Source: Clostridia bacterium (GTDB lineage Bacteria > Bacillota > Clostridia > Christensenellales > Aristaeellaceae). Taken from it: a stretch of 64,000 nt of DNA. The stretch's first letter is position 1. Every line of letters begins with the position of its first letter. Under the pieces are notes generated by a model. It worked only from the letters and a program-made list of their open reading frames with translations. It was not told where the DNA came from and did not search any database. A program made the position numbers and the translations under genes. Positions 8,286 to 18,177 of the stretch are shown here, one piece after another. The stretch is from assembly GCA_017395685.1 (NCBI GenBank), contig JAFQOD010000044.1, forward strand, positions 21,161-85,160. The letters run 5' to 3'.

Positions 8286-8314
8286 TCAATTGGCATATCA
8301 TGCCTCAGCGGCAA

Positions 8315-8827
8315 TTACACCAGCTCGATCACTACCATTTCAGCAGCGTCACCGCGACGGGGCCCCAGCTTATAGATGCGGGTATAGCCACCGGTGCAGT
8401 TCTTTTCCTGATTGCGGGCGCGATACTTGGGGCCATATTCACGGAACAGCTTTTCCACCACGGGATGCTTGTTATCCTTGGTGCGTTCCTTGTATTCGGC
8501 CTTGTTTTCGTCGTCCTTCTTGGCTTCCTTGATATCATACAGGTAAGCCATCATCAGGCGGCGGGCATGCAGCTTGGAGGGCAGGTCGTTCACGAAGGTT
8601 TCCTTCACGATCTGCTTCTTGTCATTGTAGAACTGCTTTTCCACTTCCACAGTCTGATCATATTCGCGGATGGCGAGGGTGATCATTTTATCTGCGATCG
8701 CGCGCACTTCCTTGGCCTTGGCCTCGGTGGTTTCGATGCGGCCGTACCACAGGAGATTGGTGGTCAGGTTCCGCAGCATCGCCTTGCGCTGACTCGCAGT
8801 GCGGCCCAGCTTGCGCTCATGTGCCAT
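8315..8827 (-). CDS. rplQ: 50S ribosomal protein L17
   Basis: 170 residues starting [11 protein letters not shown]17 sits near the exit tunnel of the large subunit. It is about 50 residues longer than the common 117-130 residue form. The extra charged block (about 88-140, [20 protein letters not shown]...) precedes the conserved C-terminal [19 protein letters not shown]. Similar long forms occur in Clostridia. It is the last gene of the operon, 15 bases after rpoA. Confidence 0.97.
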   Translation of the reverse strand: MAHERKLGRTASQRKAMLRNLTTNLLWYGRIETTEAKAKEVRAIADKMITLAIREYDQTVEVEKQFYNDKKQIVKETFVNDLPSKLHARRLMMAYLYDIKEAKKDDENKAEYKERTKDNKHPVVEKLFREYGPKYRARNQEKNCTGGYTRIYKLGPRRGDAAEMVVIELV

Positions 8828-8842
8828 GGGAATTTCCTCCTA

Positions 8843-9790
8843 TCACTCTTCGGTCGGGCGCAGACCCAGGCCCAGTGCCTGCAGCTTCTGCTCGACTTCT
8901 TCCAGACTCTTCTTGCCCAGATTGCGAACCTTCATCATATCTTCCTGATTGCGCTGAACCAATTCAGCCACAGTGTTGATGCCGGCGCGCTTGAGGCAAT
9001 TGTAAGCACGGACGGAGAGATCCAGATCTTCAATGGTCATCTCCATCACTTTTTCCATCTTATCGTCTTCCGGTTCAGCGGTGCTGATGGGCAGGGTCTG
9101 ATCGGTAAGGCCGATGAAGAGGGACAGCTGCTCGGTAAGGATACGGGCGGAGAGGGCAATGGCCTCATCAGGGGCCACGGAGCCATCGGTCCACACTTCC
9201 ATCGTCAGCTTATCATAGTCCGTGATCTGGCCCACGCGGGTATCCTCGACCACGTAATTCACCTTGCGGATGGGGGTGTAGATGGAATCGATGGGGATCA
9301 CGCCGATGGGCATCTGGGCATTCTTGTTCTTATCAGAAGAAACATAGCCCCGGCCCCGATCCAGGCTGATCCACATATGCAGATTTGCGCCTTCGCCCAG
9401 GGTGGCGATGTGCAGATCAGGATTGACGATTTCCACTTCATCATCCACACGGATATCGGCAGCGGTCAGTTCGCAGGGGCCCTGGGCATTGATCTCCAGC
9501 ATCTTGACCTGATCAGAATACAGCTTCAGGGCAAGTTCCTTGAGATTGAGGATGATTTCAGTTACATCTTCCTTAACGCCGGGCACAGTGGAAAATTCAT
9601 GCTGAACGCCGTCGATGTTCACGCTGGTAACGGCAGCGCCGGGCAGGGAATTGATCAGCACCCTGCGCAGCGCATTGCCCAGCGTATGGCCGAAGCCGCG
9701 TTCCAGCGGCTCGATTACGAACTTGCCATAGGTATTGTTCGCGGCCATTTCGACACACTCGATGTGCGCCTTTTCGATTTCGATAATCAC
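8843..9790 (-). CDS. rpoA: RNA polymerase alpha subunit
   Basis: 315 residues. The N-terminal assembly domain carries [20 protein letters not shown] at about 30-49. An acidic linker near 225-240 joins the C-terminal domain (about 245-315), which contacts UP elements and activators and has [14 protein letters not shown] and the [15 protein letters not shown] helix-hairpin-helix. It is in its usual place between rpsD and rplQ. Confidence 0.98.
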   Translation of the reverse strand: MIIEIEKAHIECVEMAANNTYGKFVIEPLERGFGHTLGNALRRVLINSLPGAAVTSVNIDGVQHEFSTVPGVKEDVTEIILNLKELALKLYSDQVKMLEINAQGPCELTAADIRVDDEVEIVNPDLHIATLGEGANLHMWISLDRGRGYVSSDKNKNAQMPIGVIPIDSIYTPIRKVNYVVEDTRVGQITDYDKLTMEVWTDGSVAPDEAIALSARILTEQLSLFIGLTDQTLPISTAEPEDDKMEKVMEMTIEDLDLSVRAYNCLKRAGINTVAELVQRNQEDMMKVRNLGKKSLEEVEQKLQALGLGLRPTEE

Positions 9791-9846
9791 GTTTTACCCT
9801 CCTATCGATAACCGTCGGTTGAGGGGATTTCTCAGCACAAAAAACA

Positions 9847-10473
9847 TTAACGGGAATAATATTCGACGATCATGTTTTCCTGCAGGGAGAAATCGATATC
9901 TTCGCGGGCGGGGAGGGCGGAAACGGTGGCAGTCAGTTCGTCGGCATTGACGGTGAGCCACTTGGGCACGATGCGGCTGGAGCCTTCACGGGCAGCCTTG
10001 AACAGTTCCATTTCCTTGCTGCCCTGCTTCACGGTCAGCACGTCATTCTGATCCATTTCGTAGGAAGGCACGTCCACCTTCTTACCATTGACCTGGAAAT
10101 GACCATGCAGCACCAGCTGACGGGCCTGGGGGCGGGAAGCAGCGAAGCCAGCGCGGTAAACCACGTTGTCCAGGCGGCGTTCCAGCAGAGAGAGCAGATT
10201 TTCACCGGTAACGCCCTTCATGTTGGAAGCGCGTTCATAGGTGCGATAGAACTGGCCTTCCAGCAGGCCATAGGCGCGGCGGGCCTTCTGCTTTTCACGC
10301 AGCTGCAGGCCGTATTCACTGGGCTTGCGCTGACGGGCCTGGCCATGCTGACCAGGAGGGGTGGGCCGCTTGCTGACGGCGCACTTGTCGGAGAAGCACT
10401 TTTCGCCCTTCAGGAAGAGCTTGGTGCCCTCACGACGGCACAGACGGCATACAGAATCCGTATATCTTGCCAT
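9847..10473 (-). CDS. rpsD: 30S ribosomal protein S4
   Basis: 208 residues. S4 nucleates 16S rRNA folding. This is the zinc-binding form with C9, C12, C26 and C31, followed by an S4 RNA-binding domain near 100-165 ([13 protein letters not shown]...). In many Firmicutes S4 is encoded elsewhere and autoregulated. Here it sits in the alpha operon between rpsK and rpoA, which is common in Clostridia. If it acts as repressor, the leader upstream of rpsM would be the natural target (inference). Confidence 0.98.
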   Translation of the reverse strand: MARYTDSVCRLCRREGTKLFLKGEKCFSDKCAVSKRPTPPGQHGQARQRKPSEYGLQLREKQKARRAYGLLEGQFYRTYERASNMKGVTGENLLSLLERRLDNVVYRAGFAASRPQARQLVLHGHFQVNGKKVDVPSYEMDQNDVLTVKQGSKEMELFKAAREGSSRIVPKWLTVNADELTATVSALPAREDIDFSLQENMIVEYYSR

Positions 10474-10487
10474 TTTGGGGATCCTCC

Positions 10488-10892
10488 TTACACTCTTCTA
10501 CGCTTGGGGGGACGGCAGCCATTGTGGGGAATGGGGGTGACGTCCTTGATCATGGTCACATCCAGACCGGCGGTCTGCAGGGCACGGATAGCGGCTTCAC
10601 GGCCGGAGCCGGGGCCTTTTACCATAACGTCCACAGACTTCAGGCCGAATTCCTGGCTGGCCTTGGCGGCAGTTTCAGCGGCCATCTGAGCGGCGAAGGG
10701 CGTGGACTTCTTGTTGCCGCGGAAACCCATGCCGCCGGCGGAAGCCCAGGACAGGGCATTGCCCTGCACATCAGTAATGGTAACGATGGTATTGTTGAAG
10801 GAAGAACGGATATGCGCCACGCCCCGCTCAACGAGCTTCTTCTCACGGCGCTTGCGCGAAACCTTCTTCAGCGCTGTTTTCTTAGGAGCCAT
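10488..10892 (-). CDS. rpsK: 30S ribosomal protein S11
   Basis: 134 residues, platform protein of the small subunit at the mRNA exit. Recognisable phrases are [35 protein letters not shown] and the C-terminal [13 protein letters not shown]. It is separated from rpsM by an unusually long 323-base gap that holds a palindromic element. Confidence 0.98.
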   Translation of the reverse strand: MAPKKTALKKVSRKRREKKLVERGVAHIRSSFNNTIVTITDVQGNALSWASAGGMGFRGNKKSTPFAAQMAAETAAKASQEFGLKSVDVMVKGPGSGREAAIRALQTAGLDVTMIKDVTPIPHNGCRPPKRRRV

Positions 10893-11215
10893 TTTATATC
10901 CCTCCGAACCCCTTTCGGGGCGTCCTTTTGGATGATTTTCGATCCGATCGGATCATAACGACTGGCTGATAAAATCCCTTCTTATTAAAGAAGCATTTCT
11001 ATCAAGCCCTCGGCTTCATGCCGGCAGTTTCCCCGCCTGCTAAAAAGCCGCTATTTTGCCGAATGTCGTGATCAGCACAGTGATTTCCAGCAGATTTTTC
11101 TTTAGAACAAGGCGTCAAGGCGCAGGCGTAGCAGCGCTACGTCAAGCCGCAGACAACGCAGTTATAAAGGAAAAGATGCGGAAAGCACACAGCGGATTAC
11201 GATCATGAGGCAAAA
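10893..11215. other. Wide non-coding gap between rpsM and rpsK
   Basis: 323 bases with no gene inside an otherwise tight ribosomal operon. It holds a perfect 14-base palindrome GATCCGATCGGATC at 10941-10954 near the rpsK ribosome-binding site and the palindromic repeat described at 11095-11174. No consensus promoter was seen. Confidence 0.7.
11095..11174. repeat. Palindromic element 1 with GTAGCAGCGCTAC apex
   Basis: Two imperfect inverted arms of about 35 bases (TTTCTTTAGAACAAGGCG... against ...CGCAGTTATAAAGGAAA) meet at a perfect short hairpin, GTAGC-AGC-GCTAC, at 11128-11140. It looks like an intergenic palindromic repeat. The same 13-base apex recurs in the palindrome at 19599. Confidence 0.7.
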
Positions 11216-11584
11216 TTACTTCTTCTTGCCAGCCTGGGTCCGCTTGGGGCCCTTGCGGGTGCGGGCATTCTGCTTGGTGTTCTGGCCGCGCACGGGCAGG
11301 TTGCGGCGATGGCGGACGCCGCGGTAGCAGCCGATTTCCACCAGACGCTTGATATTCATGGAAATTTCGCGGCGCAGATCGCCCTCAACCTTCAGGTTGT
11401 GTTCGATATAATCGCGCAGCTTGCTGATTTCGGTTTCGGTCAGATCCTTGACACGGGTGTCAGGATTTACTTCGGTTTCTTCGAGGATCTGCTTGGACAC
11501 CGTCGGGCCAATGCCGAAGATGTAAGTCAGACCAACCTCGACGCGCTTGTCTCGGGGCAGGTCAACGCCCGCAATACGTGCCAT
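11216..11584 (-). CDS. rpsM: 30S ribosomal protein S13
   Basis: 122 residues starting [18 protein letters not shown]13 contacts the large subunit and P-site tRNA at the head of the 30S. The C-terminal [19 protein letters not shown] tail is typical. GGAGG lies about 12 bases upstream. The gene is preceded by a consensus promoter and a structured leader of about 250 bases, so it can be expressed separately from the upstream spc genes. Confidence 0.98.
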   Translation of the reverse strand: MARIAGVDLPRDKRVEVGLTYIFGIGPTVSKQILEETEVNPDTRVKDLTETEISKLRDYIEHNLKVEGDLRREISMNIKRLVEIGCYRGVRHRRNLPVRGQNTKQNARTRKGPKRTQAGKKK

Positions 11585-11840
11585 GTGTTGGTTACACCTC
11601 CATGTGATTGAGTGGTCAGGATGGAATGCGGATCGATTTTTCCAGGCAAGGCGTAGATAACTTGCCCATCAAAAAAGTGCATTCCCAGCGCCGGAAAGGG
11701 ACAGATACTCCCTTCCGGTAATCCGCCCGCAACCCAGGCGGATATTTATGTGACAGCATGCGTGGTCCCGGGCAATCAAAAGACTACCCGGGCAGCCGCC
11801 CACGACAGGCTTGTCGGCGGAAATTAAAGGGGTTTCCAAA
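11585..11840 (-). promoter_or_regulatory. Structured leader of rpsM-rpsK-rpsD-rpoA-rplQ
   Basis: About 250 bases between the predicted transcription start and the rpsM start codon. On the minus strand it can form at least three hairpins in order: CCCGGG...CCCGGG (11776-11801), ATCCGCC...GGCGGAT (about 11719-11742) and the stronger CCGGAAGGGA...TCCCTTTCCGG (about 11690-11718). No ORF with a convincing start is present. Its position suggests an autogenous ribosomal-protein leader, with S4 a plausible ligand. That is inference. Confidence 0.55.
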
Positions 11841-11845
11841 TGGTT

Positions 11846-11874
11846 ATTATAAACCATGGGAACGCCGTTGTCAA
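11846..11874 (-). promoter_or_regulatory. Consensus promoter inside the ribosomal operon
   Basis: On the minus strand, a perfect TTGACA, a 17-base spacer and a perfect TATAAT lie between rpmJ and rpsM. This is among the best promoter matches in the window. Confidence 0.85.
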
Positions 11875-11923
11875 CGCTTTTTTCGAAAAAACGCTGAGAA
11901 CGGCGCTCCCTGCGCCGGGAGGG

Positions 11924-12037
11924 TTAGCCCTGGCGCTGCTTATGCTTGGGATTTTCGCAAATAACCATCACGCGGCCCTTGCGCTTGATGATCTTGCACT
12001 TTTCGCAGATAGGCTTCACAGAAGGACGGACTTTCAT
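11924..12037 (-). CDS. rpmJ: 50S ribosomal protein L36
   Basis: A 37-residue gene, easily missed by length cut-offs. It starts [10 protein letters not shown] and ends HKQRQG. The zinc set is C11, C14, C27 and H32, the usual L36 pattern. AAGGAGG lies 8 bases upstream of the ATG. L36 organises domains II, V and VI of 23S rRNA late in assembly. Its place between infA and rpsM is conserved in Bacillota. Confidence 0.96.
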   Translation of the reverse strand: MKVRPSVKPICEKCKIIKRKGRVMVICENPKHKQRQG

Positions 12038-12061
12038 GGGAATACCTCCTTAGGGTGTGAA

Positions 12062-12283
12062 TCAGTTCTTGCTGCGCCACGTGATGCGGCCGCGGGTAAG
12101 ATCGTAGGGGGAGAGCTCGATAGTGACCTTATCCCCCGGATAAATGCGGATGAAGTTCATGCGCATCTTGCCGGAGATGTGGGCCATGATGCGGTGCCCG
12201 TTGGGCAATTCAACCTGGAACATGGCATTGGGCAGCGCCTCAATTACCTTACCTTCCATTTCGATGACATCGTCCTTGGACAA
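12062..12283 (-). CDS. infA: Translation initiation factor IF-1
   Basis: 73 residues forming one S1-type OB fold: [20 protein letters not shown] and [16 protein letters not shown] are family signatures. IF-1 occupies the ribosomal A site during initiation. Its place between the KOW gene and rpmJ is conserved. Confidence 0.97.
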   Translation of the reverse strand: MSKDDVIEMEGKVIEALPNAMFQVELPNGHRIMAHISGKMRMNFIRIYPGDKVTIELSPYDLTRGRITWRSKN

Positions 12284-12298
12284 GCGGTTACCCCTCCC

Positions 12299-12595
12299 TC
12301 ATGTATTTTGCGCATTTGCGCAGTTGGTTCCGTTTTTAATCGGATACAGCATCTTGCGGATATCGGCGTCCTTTAAGCTTCCCTGCTGATACATTTCGAT
12401 CAATTCCGGGAATTCATAGGGGCAGCCGGCCAGATGCTTGATACGCTTTTTCTTGAGATGATCCAGCTTCCGGGTCTCCCCATCGCAGATCATGACGAAG
12501 TCGGCGTCCACAGTATATAATACCACAAAGTACCTGGTTTTGTCACGCCCTTTTTTTGAAAAAACTACGTGACCGGGTTCGATGGGCGCTTTCAC
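12299..12595 (-). CDS. KOW-domain RNA-binding protein (L14e-like)
   Basis: 98 residues of a Firmicutes family annotated as KOW-domain RNA-binding protein or L14E/L6E/L27E-like. The N-terminus EPGHVVFSKKGRDKTRYFVV is the KOW beta-barrel, followed by a lysine-rich stretch (KLDHLKKKRIKHL) that could bind RNA. The start overlaps the map stop by 4 bases (ATGA), so translation is probably coupled. It is always found beside map and infA in Clostridia. Exact role is unknown. Confidence 0.88.
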   Translation of the reverse strand: MKAPIEPGHVVFSKKGRDKTRYFVVLYTVDADFVMICDGETRKLDHLKKKRIKHLAGCPYEFPELIEMYQQGSLKDADIRKMLYPIKNGTNCANAQNT

Positions 12596-13371
12596 CCTTC
12601 CGCCCCCTTCCAGGTATGGCCGGGCAAGGTCAGAATCTCGGGCGGGCCATCGGGCACAACCGCCACCGTATGCTCATAATGGGCGCAGGGGCTGTGATCG
12701 TTGGTGACGATGGTCCAGCCGTCAGAAAGCTGATGGACGGGCCACTTGCCCATGGCAATCATGGGTTCGATGGCCAGCGTCATCCCGGGCCGGATGCGCA
12801 CCCCTCTGCCGGCTTCGCCGTAGTTGGGGATGCTGGGATCCTCATGCATGGCCCGGCCGATGCCGTGGCCCGTCAGATCCCGCACCACGCCGTAGCCATG
12901 GGCCTCGGCATGGGCTTGCACAGCGTGGCCGATATCGCCAAGACGATGGCCGTTCTGTGCCATGTAAGCGCCTTTCCAGAAGCATTCTTCCGTCACCCGG
13001 ATCAGCTGCATCTTTTCTTCATCGATCGAACCTACCGGGGCGGTGAAGGCGCTGTCCGCCTGCCAGCCATCCAGGATCAGGCCGCAATCGATGGAAAGGA
13101 TCATGCCGTTTTCAATGGTGACCTGGTCGGACGGGATGCCATGCACCACTTCATCCTCCAGGGAGGCGCAGATGGAAGCGGGATATCCGTGATAATTCAG
13201 GAAGGAGGGAATGGCCCCGCCCTTCCGGATCAGCTCCTCGGCGTAGCTATCCAGCGCCTTGGTGGTGATCCCGGGGACAACCGCTTCTCTCAGCCGGCAC
13301 AGCACATCATGGAGCAGATGCCCCGCGCTGCGCATTTTCGCCAGCTGATCGTGATTTTTGATGGTGATCAT
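12592..13371 (-). CDS. map: Methionine aminopeptidase, type I
   Basis: 259 residues. It removes the initiator methionine from nascent proteins and is a two-metal enzyme. Recognisable segments are LNYHGYPASICASLEDEVVHGIP with the substrate-binding histidine, SIDCGLILDGWQADSAFT with metal aspartates, DLTGHGIGRAMHEDPSIPN with a metal histidine, and the C-terminal EHTVAV with a metal glutamate. The short form, without an SH3 or zinc N-terminus, is type Ia. It overlaps adk by 4 bases upstream and the KOW gene by 4 bases downstream. Confidence 0.97.
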   Translation of the reverse strand: MITIKNHDQLAKMRSAGHLLHDVLCRLREAVVPGITTKALDSYAEELIRKGGAIPSFLNYHGYPASICASLEDEVVHGIPSDQVTIENGMILSIDCGLILDGWQADSAFTAPVGSIDEEKMQLIRVTEECFWKGAYMAQNGHRLGDIGHAVQAHAEAHGYGVVRDLTGHGIGRAMHEDPSIPNYGEAGRGVRIRPGMTLAIEPMIAMGKWPVHQLSDGWTIVTNDHSPCAHYEHTVAVVPDGPPEILTLPGHTWKGAEG

Positions 13372-13994
13372 TTCAGGTTCAATGCCTTTCGTACCGCTTC
13401 CTGATTTTCATCCACACTGCCCAGGCATTCCACGGTCTTCAGCAGGCCCTTCTTCTCATAGAAATCAATGAGGGGGGCGGTCTGAGCGGCGTAAACGGAA
13501 AGCCGGTTCTGGATGGTTTCAGGGGAGTCGTCCTTGCGCTGCACCAGCGTTTCACCGCAGGCCTGGCAATCTTCTCTGCCGCCCAGGGCGCTGATGTGGT
13601 AGGTACCACCGCACTTGAGGCACACCCTGCGGCCGGAGAGGCGGGCAATAATCATTTCATCGGGAAGGGAAAGATTCAGCGCCACATCGATCTTGGCAAA
13701 GGTGGAGAGGGCCTCGGCCTGGGCCACCGTACGGGGGAACCCATCCAGGATATAGCCGCGCTGGCAGTCATCCTGCTGCAGCCGATCCTTTACAATGCCG
13801 ATTACCACTTCATCGGGCACCAATTCGCCCTTTTCAATGTAAGCCTTGGCGGAAAGACCCATGGGGGTTTCTGCCTTGATGGCCTGACGGAGCATATCAC
13901 CAGTGGAAATCTGAGGGATTTCCAGTTCATTCATCAGCCTTTGTGCATGCGTGCCCTTGCCCGCGCCGGGAGGGCCCAGGAAAATGATGTTCAT
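13368..13994 (-). CDS. adk: Adenylate kinase
   Basis: 208 residues from the ATG at 13994. GGAG lies 6 bases upstream of this ATG but directly abuts another ATG two codons earlier, so the later start is preferred. It catalyses ATP + AMP to 2 ADP. The P-loop GPPGAGKGT is at 7-15. The lid domain is the zinc type, with CLKC and CQAC pairs near 125-150. It lies between secY and map as in most Firmicutes. Confidence 0.96.
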   Translation of the reverse strand: MNIIFLGPPGAGKGTHAQRLMNELEIPQISTGDMLRQAIKAETPMGLSAKAYIEKGELVPDEVVIGIVKDRLQQDDCQRGYILDGFPRTVAQAEALSTFAKIDVALNLSLPDEMIIARLSGRRVCLKCGGTYHISALGGREDCQACGETLVQRKDDSPETIQNRLSVYAAQTAPLIDFYEKKGLLKTVECLGSVDENQEAVRKALNLK

Positions 13995-14127
13995 GTGCAT
14001 CTCCTTTCTGGGATCGGCGTGCTTTCATTGCCACGGAACAGACATCGAACATAGAAGCGGGAATGCCACAGCCTCGGGGAGGGAAGAACCCATCCCCGGG
14101 GCAGTGCATTCCGCATTTCCTGGTTTA

Positions 14128-15390
14128 TCAGCCCAGGAAGCCTTTGTAATTGCGCATAACCAGCTGGCTTTCCACCTGGCGAACGGTCTCCAGGGCAACG
14201 CTCACGGCGATCAGCACGGAGGAAGCACCGAAGGGGATGCCGGCGAAGGCAGACAGCATGGAGGCAATGGTATTCATCAGGGCCAGGAAGAGAGCCGCGA
14301 ACAGGGTGAGACGCTTGGAAGTCCGGGAGAGGAATTCCACGGTCTTGCCGCCGGTACGGATACCGGGGATATGGCCGCCCTGCTGCTGGATATTCTTGGC
14401 GATATCCTGAGGATTGAAGGTGATGGCAGTATAGAAGTAAGAGAAGGCAACGATCAGCAGGCCGCAGATGACGATGTACAGAGGAGAGCTCTGAGACATA
14501 TTCCGGCCCCACCAGTTGGCAAAGTTGGAACCCTTGGCCACGATGGTGATGATCGTGCTGGGGAAGGCCATGAAGGAGTAAGCGAAAATCAGGGGCAGAA
14601 CGCCAACGCTCAGCAGCTTCATGGGGATGTGGGTGCTCTGGCCGCCATACATCTTCCGGCCCACCACGCGCTTGGCGTACTGGACGGGGATGCGGCGTTC
14701 AGACAGGTCGATGCAGGTTACAACCACCAGGATGATGAAGATGGTCACAACCATCACCGCCAGGGTGCCCACGGAAGCCTGGCCACGGAACACGCCCTGA
14801 GTAGTGCCCAGGATGCCGTTGAACAGGTTGGTGATGATACCGGTGAAGATCAGCAGGGAGACGCCGTTGCCGATGCCGTCCTTGGTGATGCGTTCGCCGA
14901 TCCACAGGGCCAGGGCGGTACCACCGGCCATGATGATGCCGATGGACAGCTTGCCCCAGAAGTTATTGTACCCGTCGGCCAGGCCGATGGGGAAGGCGCT
15001 GATGATACCATAGGCCTGCAGTACAGCCAGACCAATGGTGACATAGCGGGTGATCTGATTGATCTTCTTCTTACCTTCTTCGCCGCCTTCTTTCTGCAGC
15101 CTCTCCAGGGCGGGGATCGCGATGGTCAGCAGCTGCATGATAATGGAAGCGTTGATGTAAGGAGAAATACCCATGGCCATGATGGTCATCTGGCTCAGAG
15201 CGGAGCCGGTCATCATGTTCATCAGGCCAAGCAGATCATAGCCGGCCATGGCCTGGGCCATGGCTTCGGCATTGGCACCGGGAACGGGAATGACGCTGAC
15301 CAGACGGAACAGCATCAGCATGAAGAACGTGTAGAGCACCTTTTTACGGAGCTCGGGAACCCGCCATACATTGCGGAGAGTCTCCCACAT
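14128..15390 (-). CDS. secY: Protein translocase subunit SecY
   Basis: 420 residues with about ten transmembrane helices. It forms the SecYEG channel for protein export and membrane insertion. The N-terminal SVIPVPGANAE plug region, GISPYINASIIMQLL in helix 2 and the QGGHIPGIRTGGKT cytoplasmic loop are family landmarks. It starts only 2 bases after the rplO stop. The 133-base gap down to adk holds a CGGGG-rich hairpin but no gene. Confidence 0.98.
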   Translation of the reverse strand: MWETLRNVWRVPELRKKVLYTFFMLMLFRLVSVIPVPGANAEAMAQAMAGYDLLGLMNMMTGSALSQMTIMAMGISPYINASIIMQLLTIAIPALERLQKEGGEEGKKKINQITRYVTIGLAVLQAYGIISAFPIGLADGYNNFWGKLSIGIIMAGGTALALWIGERITKDGIGNGVSLLIFTGIITNLFNGILGTTQGVFRGQASVGTLAVMVVTIFIILVVVTCIDLSERRIPVQYAKRVVGRKMYGGQSTHIPMKLLSVGVLPLIFAYSFMAFPSTIITIVAKGSNFANWWGRNMSQSSPLYIVICGLLIVAFSYFYTAITFNPQDIAKNIQQQGGHIPGIRTGGKTVEFLSRTSKRLTLFAALFLALMNTIASMLSAFAGIPFGASSVLIAVSVALETVRQVESQLVMRNYKGFLG

Positions 15391-15392
15391 CG

Positions 15393-15833
15393 TTACTTCA
15401 CCTCAACTTTCCCGCCGATCGCCTCGATCTTTTCCTTTGCGGAATCAGTGACCTTGTCGACCTTCACGGTGAGCTTCTTCTGCAGTTCGCCGCCGCCGAG
15501 AACCTTCACGCCGTCCAGAACCTTCTTGATCAGGCCCTTTTCGATCAGTGCTTCATTGGTAACCACGGCGCCATCCTCAAAAGCATTGAGGGCGGAAACG
15601 TTGACGATCGCATATTCCTTACCGAAAATGTTGGTAAAGCCGCGCTTGGGCAGACGGCGGGTCAGAGGCATCTGGCCGCCTTCGAAGCCGGGGCGGGGGC
15701 CGCCGCCGGAGCGGGCCTTGGCGCCCTTGTGGCCTTTACCGGAGGTTTTGCCCAACTGAGAGCCTACGCCTCGACCAAGGCGCTTCGGGGCAGTCGTCGA
15801 ACCGATAGCCGGTTGCAACTCATGCAATTTCAT
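15393..15833 (-). CDS. rplO: 50S ribosomal protein L15
   Basis: 146 residues from [16 protein letters not shown] precedes this ATG and the start 13 codons earlier has no support. The N-terminal [20 protein letters not shown] loop, which extends into 23S rRNA, is characteristic. It is a late assembly protein, in the standard order rpmD-rplO-secY. Confidence 0.97.
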   Translation of the reverse strand: MKLHELQPAIGSTTAPKRLGRGVGSQLGKTSGKGHKGAKARSGGGPRPGFEGGQMPLTRRLPKRGFTNIFGKEYAIVNVSALNAFEDGAVVTNEALIEKGLIKKVLDGVKVLGGGELQKKLTVKVDKVTDSAKEKIEAIGGKVEVK

Positions 15834-15852
15834 GGGTGAGCCCTCCCTTATC

Positions 15853-16035
15853 TTATTCGTTGATTTCCTCAACCTTGACCATGTGCTTCACACGGAAGAT
15901 CTGGCCACGGATGCAGGGATTGTCTTCCTTGACCACAGTCATGCCCACTTTACGCAGGCCCAGAGCGGCCACGGTGTCCTTGTGCACTTGCAGAGAGGCG
16001 ATCGGGGATTTGGTCAGGGTGATCTTCAGTTTCAT
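15853..16035 (-). CDS. rpmD: 50S ribosomal protein L30
   Basis: 60 residues, the usual length. [21 protein letters not shown] and the [11 protein letters not shown] core are typical. It lies between rpsE and rplO. Confidence 0.96.
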   Translation of the reverse strand: MKLKITLTKSPIASLQVHKDTVAALGLRKVGMTVVKEDNPCIRGQIFRVKHMVKVEEINE

Positions 16036-16050
16036 CTTTCCATATCCTCC

Positions 16051-16575
16051 TTAGCCGATGATTTCTTCCACGGTCTTGCCGCGCATCTTGGCAACGGTTT
16101 CGGCGTTGCGCAGAAGCTTCAGGCCTTCCAGCGTGGCTTTAACGGTGTTGATGCGGTTGTTTGTGCCGAAGGTCTTGGTGCGGATATCCTTGATACCGGC
16201 CAGTTCCAGAACAGCACGGGCGCCGCCGCCGGCGATAACGCCAGCACCTTCTTCGGCGGGCAGCAGCACAACTTTCGCAGTGCCGAATTCGCCGTTGATG
16301 GCATGGGGGATGGTGGTGCCTTCCATGGGCACGTTCACCAGATGCTTCTTGGCAGCTTCCACAGCCTTGCGGATGGCTTCGGGCACTTCCTTGGCCTTAC
16401 CGATGGCGGCGCCTACGCGGCCGTTTTCGTCACCGACGACGACCAGCGCGGCAAAGCGGAAGTTCTTACCGCCCTTAACAACCTTGGTTACACGGTTGAG
16501 GGCGACGAGGCGTTCTTTGAATTCGCTGACGGGCTCTTCACGATCCCGGCGATCACGGCGTTCATTGATAGGCAT
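16051..16575 (-). CDS. rpsE: 30S ribosomal protein S5
   Basis: 174 residues. S5 takes part in decoding fidelity and mRNA helicase activity at the 30S entry channel. The double-stranded-RNA-binding-like N-domain contains [20 protein letters not shown], and the C-domain has the [16 protein letters not shown] signature. A basic, arginine-rich N-terminal extension ([12 protein letters not shown]) is present. Confidence 0.98.
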   Translation of the reverse strand: MPINERRDRRDREEPVSEFKERLVALNRVTKVVKGGKNFRFAALVVVGDENGRVGAAIGKAKEVPEAIRKAVEAAKKHLVNVPMEGTTIPHAINGEFGTAKVVLLPAEEGAGVIAGGGARAVLELAGIKDIRTKTFGTNNRINTVKATLEGLKLLRNAETVAKMRGKTVEEIIG

Positions 16576-16590
16576 GCTCTCTTTCCCTCC

Positions 16591-16959
16591 TTAGAAGTTC
16601 AGGCCGGCTTCACGGGCAGCAGCGGCCAGGGCGGCAACACGCCCGGTGTAGAGGTAGCCGCCGCGGTCAAAGACGATGTCCTTGATACCGGCAGCCAGGG
16701 CACGCTCGGCCACCAGCTTACCAACCAGCTTGGCAGCGCCGGTCTTATCCACTTCGCCCAGCTGGCCCTTGATCTGGGGATCCAGGGTGGAGGCGGAAAC
16801 CAGGGTGCAGCCCTTGGTATCGTCGATTACCTGAGCATAGATGGATTTATTGCTGCGATACACGCACAGGCGCGGCATTTCGGGGGTGCCGCTGATCTTT
16901 TTGCGGACGCGGGCGTGACGGATCACGCGCACTTCATTACGGTCGCGCTTATTGAACAT
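16591..16959 (-). CDS. rplR: 50S ribosomal protein L18
   Basis: 122 residues. L18 binds 5S rRNA with L5. [21 protein letters not shown] and the C-terminal [20 protein letters not shown] motifs are family-typical. It is 18 bases from rplF. Confidence 0.98.
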   Translation of the reverse strand: MFNKRDRNEVRVIRHARVRKKISGTPEMPRLCVYRSNKSIYAQVIDDTKGCTLVSASTLDPQIKGQLGEVDKTGAAKLVGKLVAERALAAGIKDIVFDRGGYLYTGRVAALAAAAREAGLNF

Positions 16960-16977
16960 TTGCGTTCACTCCCTTTC

Positions 16978-17526
16978 TTATTTCTTACCGGCCTTGCCTT
17001 CCTTGCGGCGGATATGTTCACCCTCATACTTGATGCCCTTGCCCAGGTAGGGTTCAGGCTTACGCAGAGCGCGGATATCGGCGGCAAGGTTGCCAACGAC
17101 CTGCTTATCGATGCCCTTGACGACCATCTTGGTCTGTACAGGGGTTTCGAAGGTTACATTTTCGGGGGCTTCGAAAACAACGGGATGAGAGAAACCAATG
17201 TTGATGGTAAGGGTCTTTCCGTTGTTTTCGGCGGCGGCACGATAGCCGGTGCCCACCATTTCCAGCGTTACGGCAAAGCCTTCGGTAACACCCTTGACCA
17301 TGTTGGCGATCAGGGCGCGGTAGAGGCCGTGCATAGCGCGGTGGTCTTTCCGGTCAGAAGGACGGGTAACGAGGATTTCGGCGCCTTCCTGCTTCACGGT
17401 GATGTCATTATTTACCTGCTGGGTAAGGGTACCCTTGGGGCCCTTTACGGTCACCAGATTGGTGCTATCGATGGTAACCGTCACGCCCGCGGGAACGGCG
17501 ATGGGAAGCCTTCCGATACGAGACAT
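16978..17526 (-). CDS. rplF: 50S ribosomal protein L6
   Basis: 182 residues in two related domains. [15 protein letters not shown] opens the first, and the C-terminal [15 protein letters not shown] motif binds 23S rRNA near the sarcin-ricin loop. Confidence 0.98.
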   Translation of the reverse strand: MSRIGRLPIAVPAGVTVTIDSTNLVTVKGPKGTLTQQVNNDITVKQEGAEILVTRPSDRKDHRAMHGLYRALIANMVKGVTEGFAVTLEMVGTGYRAAAENNGKTLTINIGFSHPVVFEAPENVTFETPVQTKMVVKGIDKQVVGNLAADIRALRKPEPYLGKGIKYEGEHIRRKEGKAGKK

Positions 17527-17554
17527 AATTCTTTACCTCCAAATGACGTGTTGA

Positions 17555-17953
17555 TTACCAGACGTAGCAGAGCACTTCGCCGCCCATGTTTTCCTTCCGG
17601 GCAGCCTTGTCAGTCATCAGGCCCTTGGAAGTGGAAACGATGGCGATGCCCAGGCCGCCCAGAACCTTGGGCAGCTCTTCGCAGGTGGCGTACACCCGCA
17701 GACCGGGCTTGGAGATGCGCTTGAGGCCAACGATAACGGGCTGCTTCTTATCCAGGTACTTCAGGGTAACCTTGATGGAGCCCTGCAGACCGTCGGCGAT
17801 ATTTTCAACAGATTTGATATACCCCTCATCCAGAAGGATCTTGGCGATGGCCTTCTTCATGTTGCTGGCGGGGATCGTCACGCTGTCGTGGCGGGCGATC
17901 TGCGCGTTGCGAATGCGGGTGAGCATATCGGCAATGGGATCATTGACAACCAT
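17555..17953 (-). CDS. rpsH: 30S ribosomal protein S8
   Basis: 132 residues. [18 protein letters not shown] and the C-terminal [20 protein letters not shown] are signatures. In enterobacteria S8 represses the spc operon. Whether that holds here cannot be read from the sequence. Confidence 0.98.
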   Translation of the reverse strand: MVVNDPIADMLTRIRNAQIARHDSVTIPASNMKKAIAKILLDEGYIKSVENIADGLQGSIKVTLKYLDKKQPVIVGLKRISKPGLRVYATCEELPKVLGGLGIAIVSTSKGLMTDKAARKENMGGEVLCYVW

Positions 17954-17972
17954 GATGGTACCTCCTTTATAC

Positions 17973-18158
17973 TTACCAGCTCGCTTTGCGGACGCCGGGG
18001 ATCTGGCCCTTATAGGCCAATTCGCGGAAGCAGATACGGCAGATGCCGTAGCGGCGAAGCACGGAATGGGGCCGGCCGCACAGACGGCAGCGGGTGTAAG
18101 CGCGGGTGGAGAACTTGGCAGGCCGCGCCTGACGGATCTTCATACTAGTCTTTGCCAT
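17973..18158 (-). CDS. rpsN: 30S ribosomal protein S14, zinc type
   Basis: 61 residues, the short type Z form with a zinc ribbon formed by C24, C27, C40 and C43. It lies between rplE and rpsH as usual. Confidence 0.97.
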   Translation of the reverse strand: MAKTSMKIRQARPAKFSTRAYTRCRLCGRPHSVLRRYGICRICFRELAYKGQIPGVRKASW

Positions 18159-18177
18159 TTTTCTTCTCCTCCCTAAC

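Noticed and set aside
11669..11857. 62-codon minus-strand frame in the rpsM leader
   Set aside because: It begins inside the promoter -10 region and is cut by hairpins; no Shine-Dalgarno.
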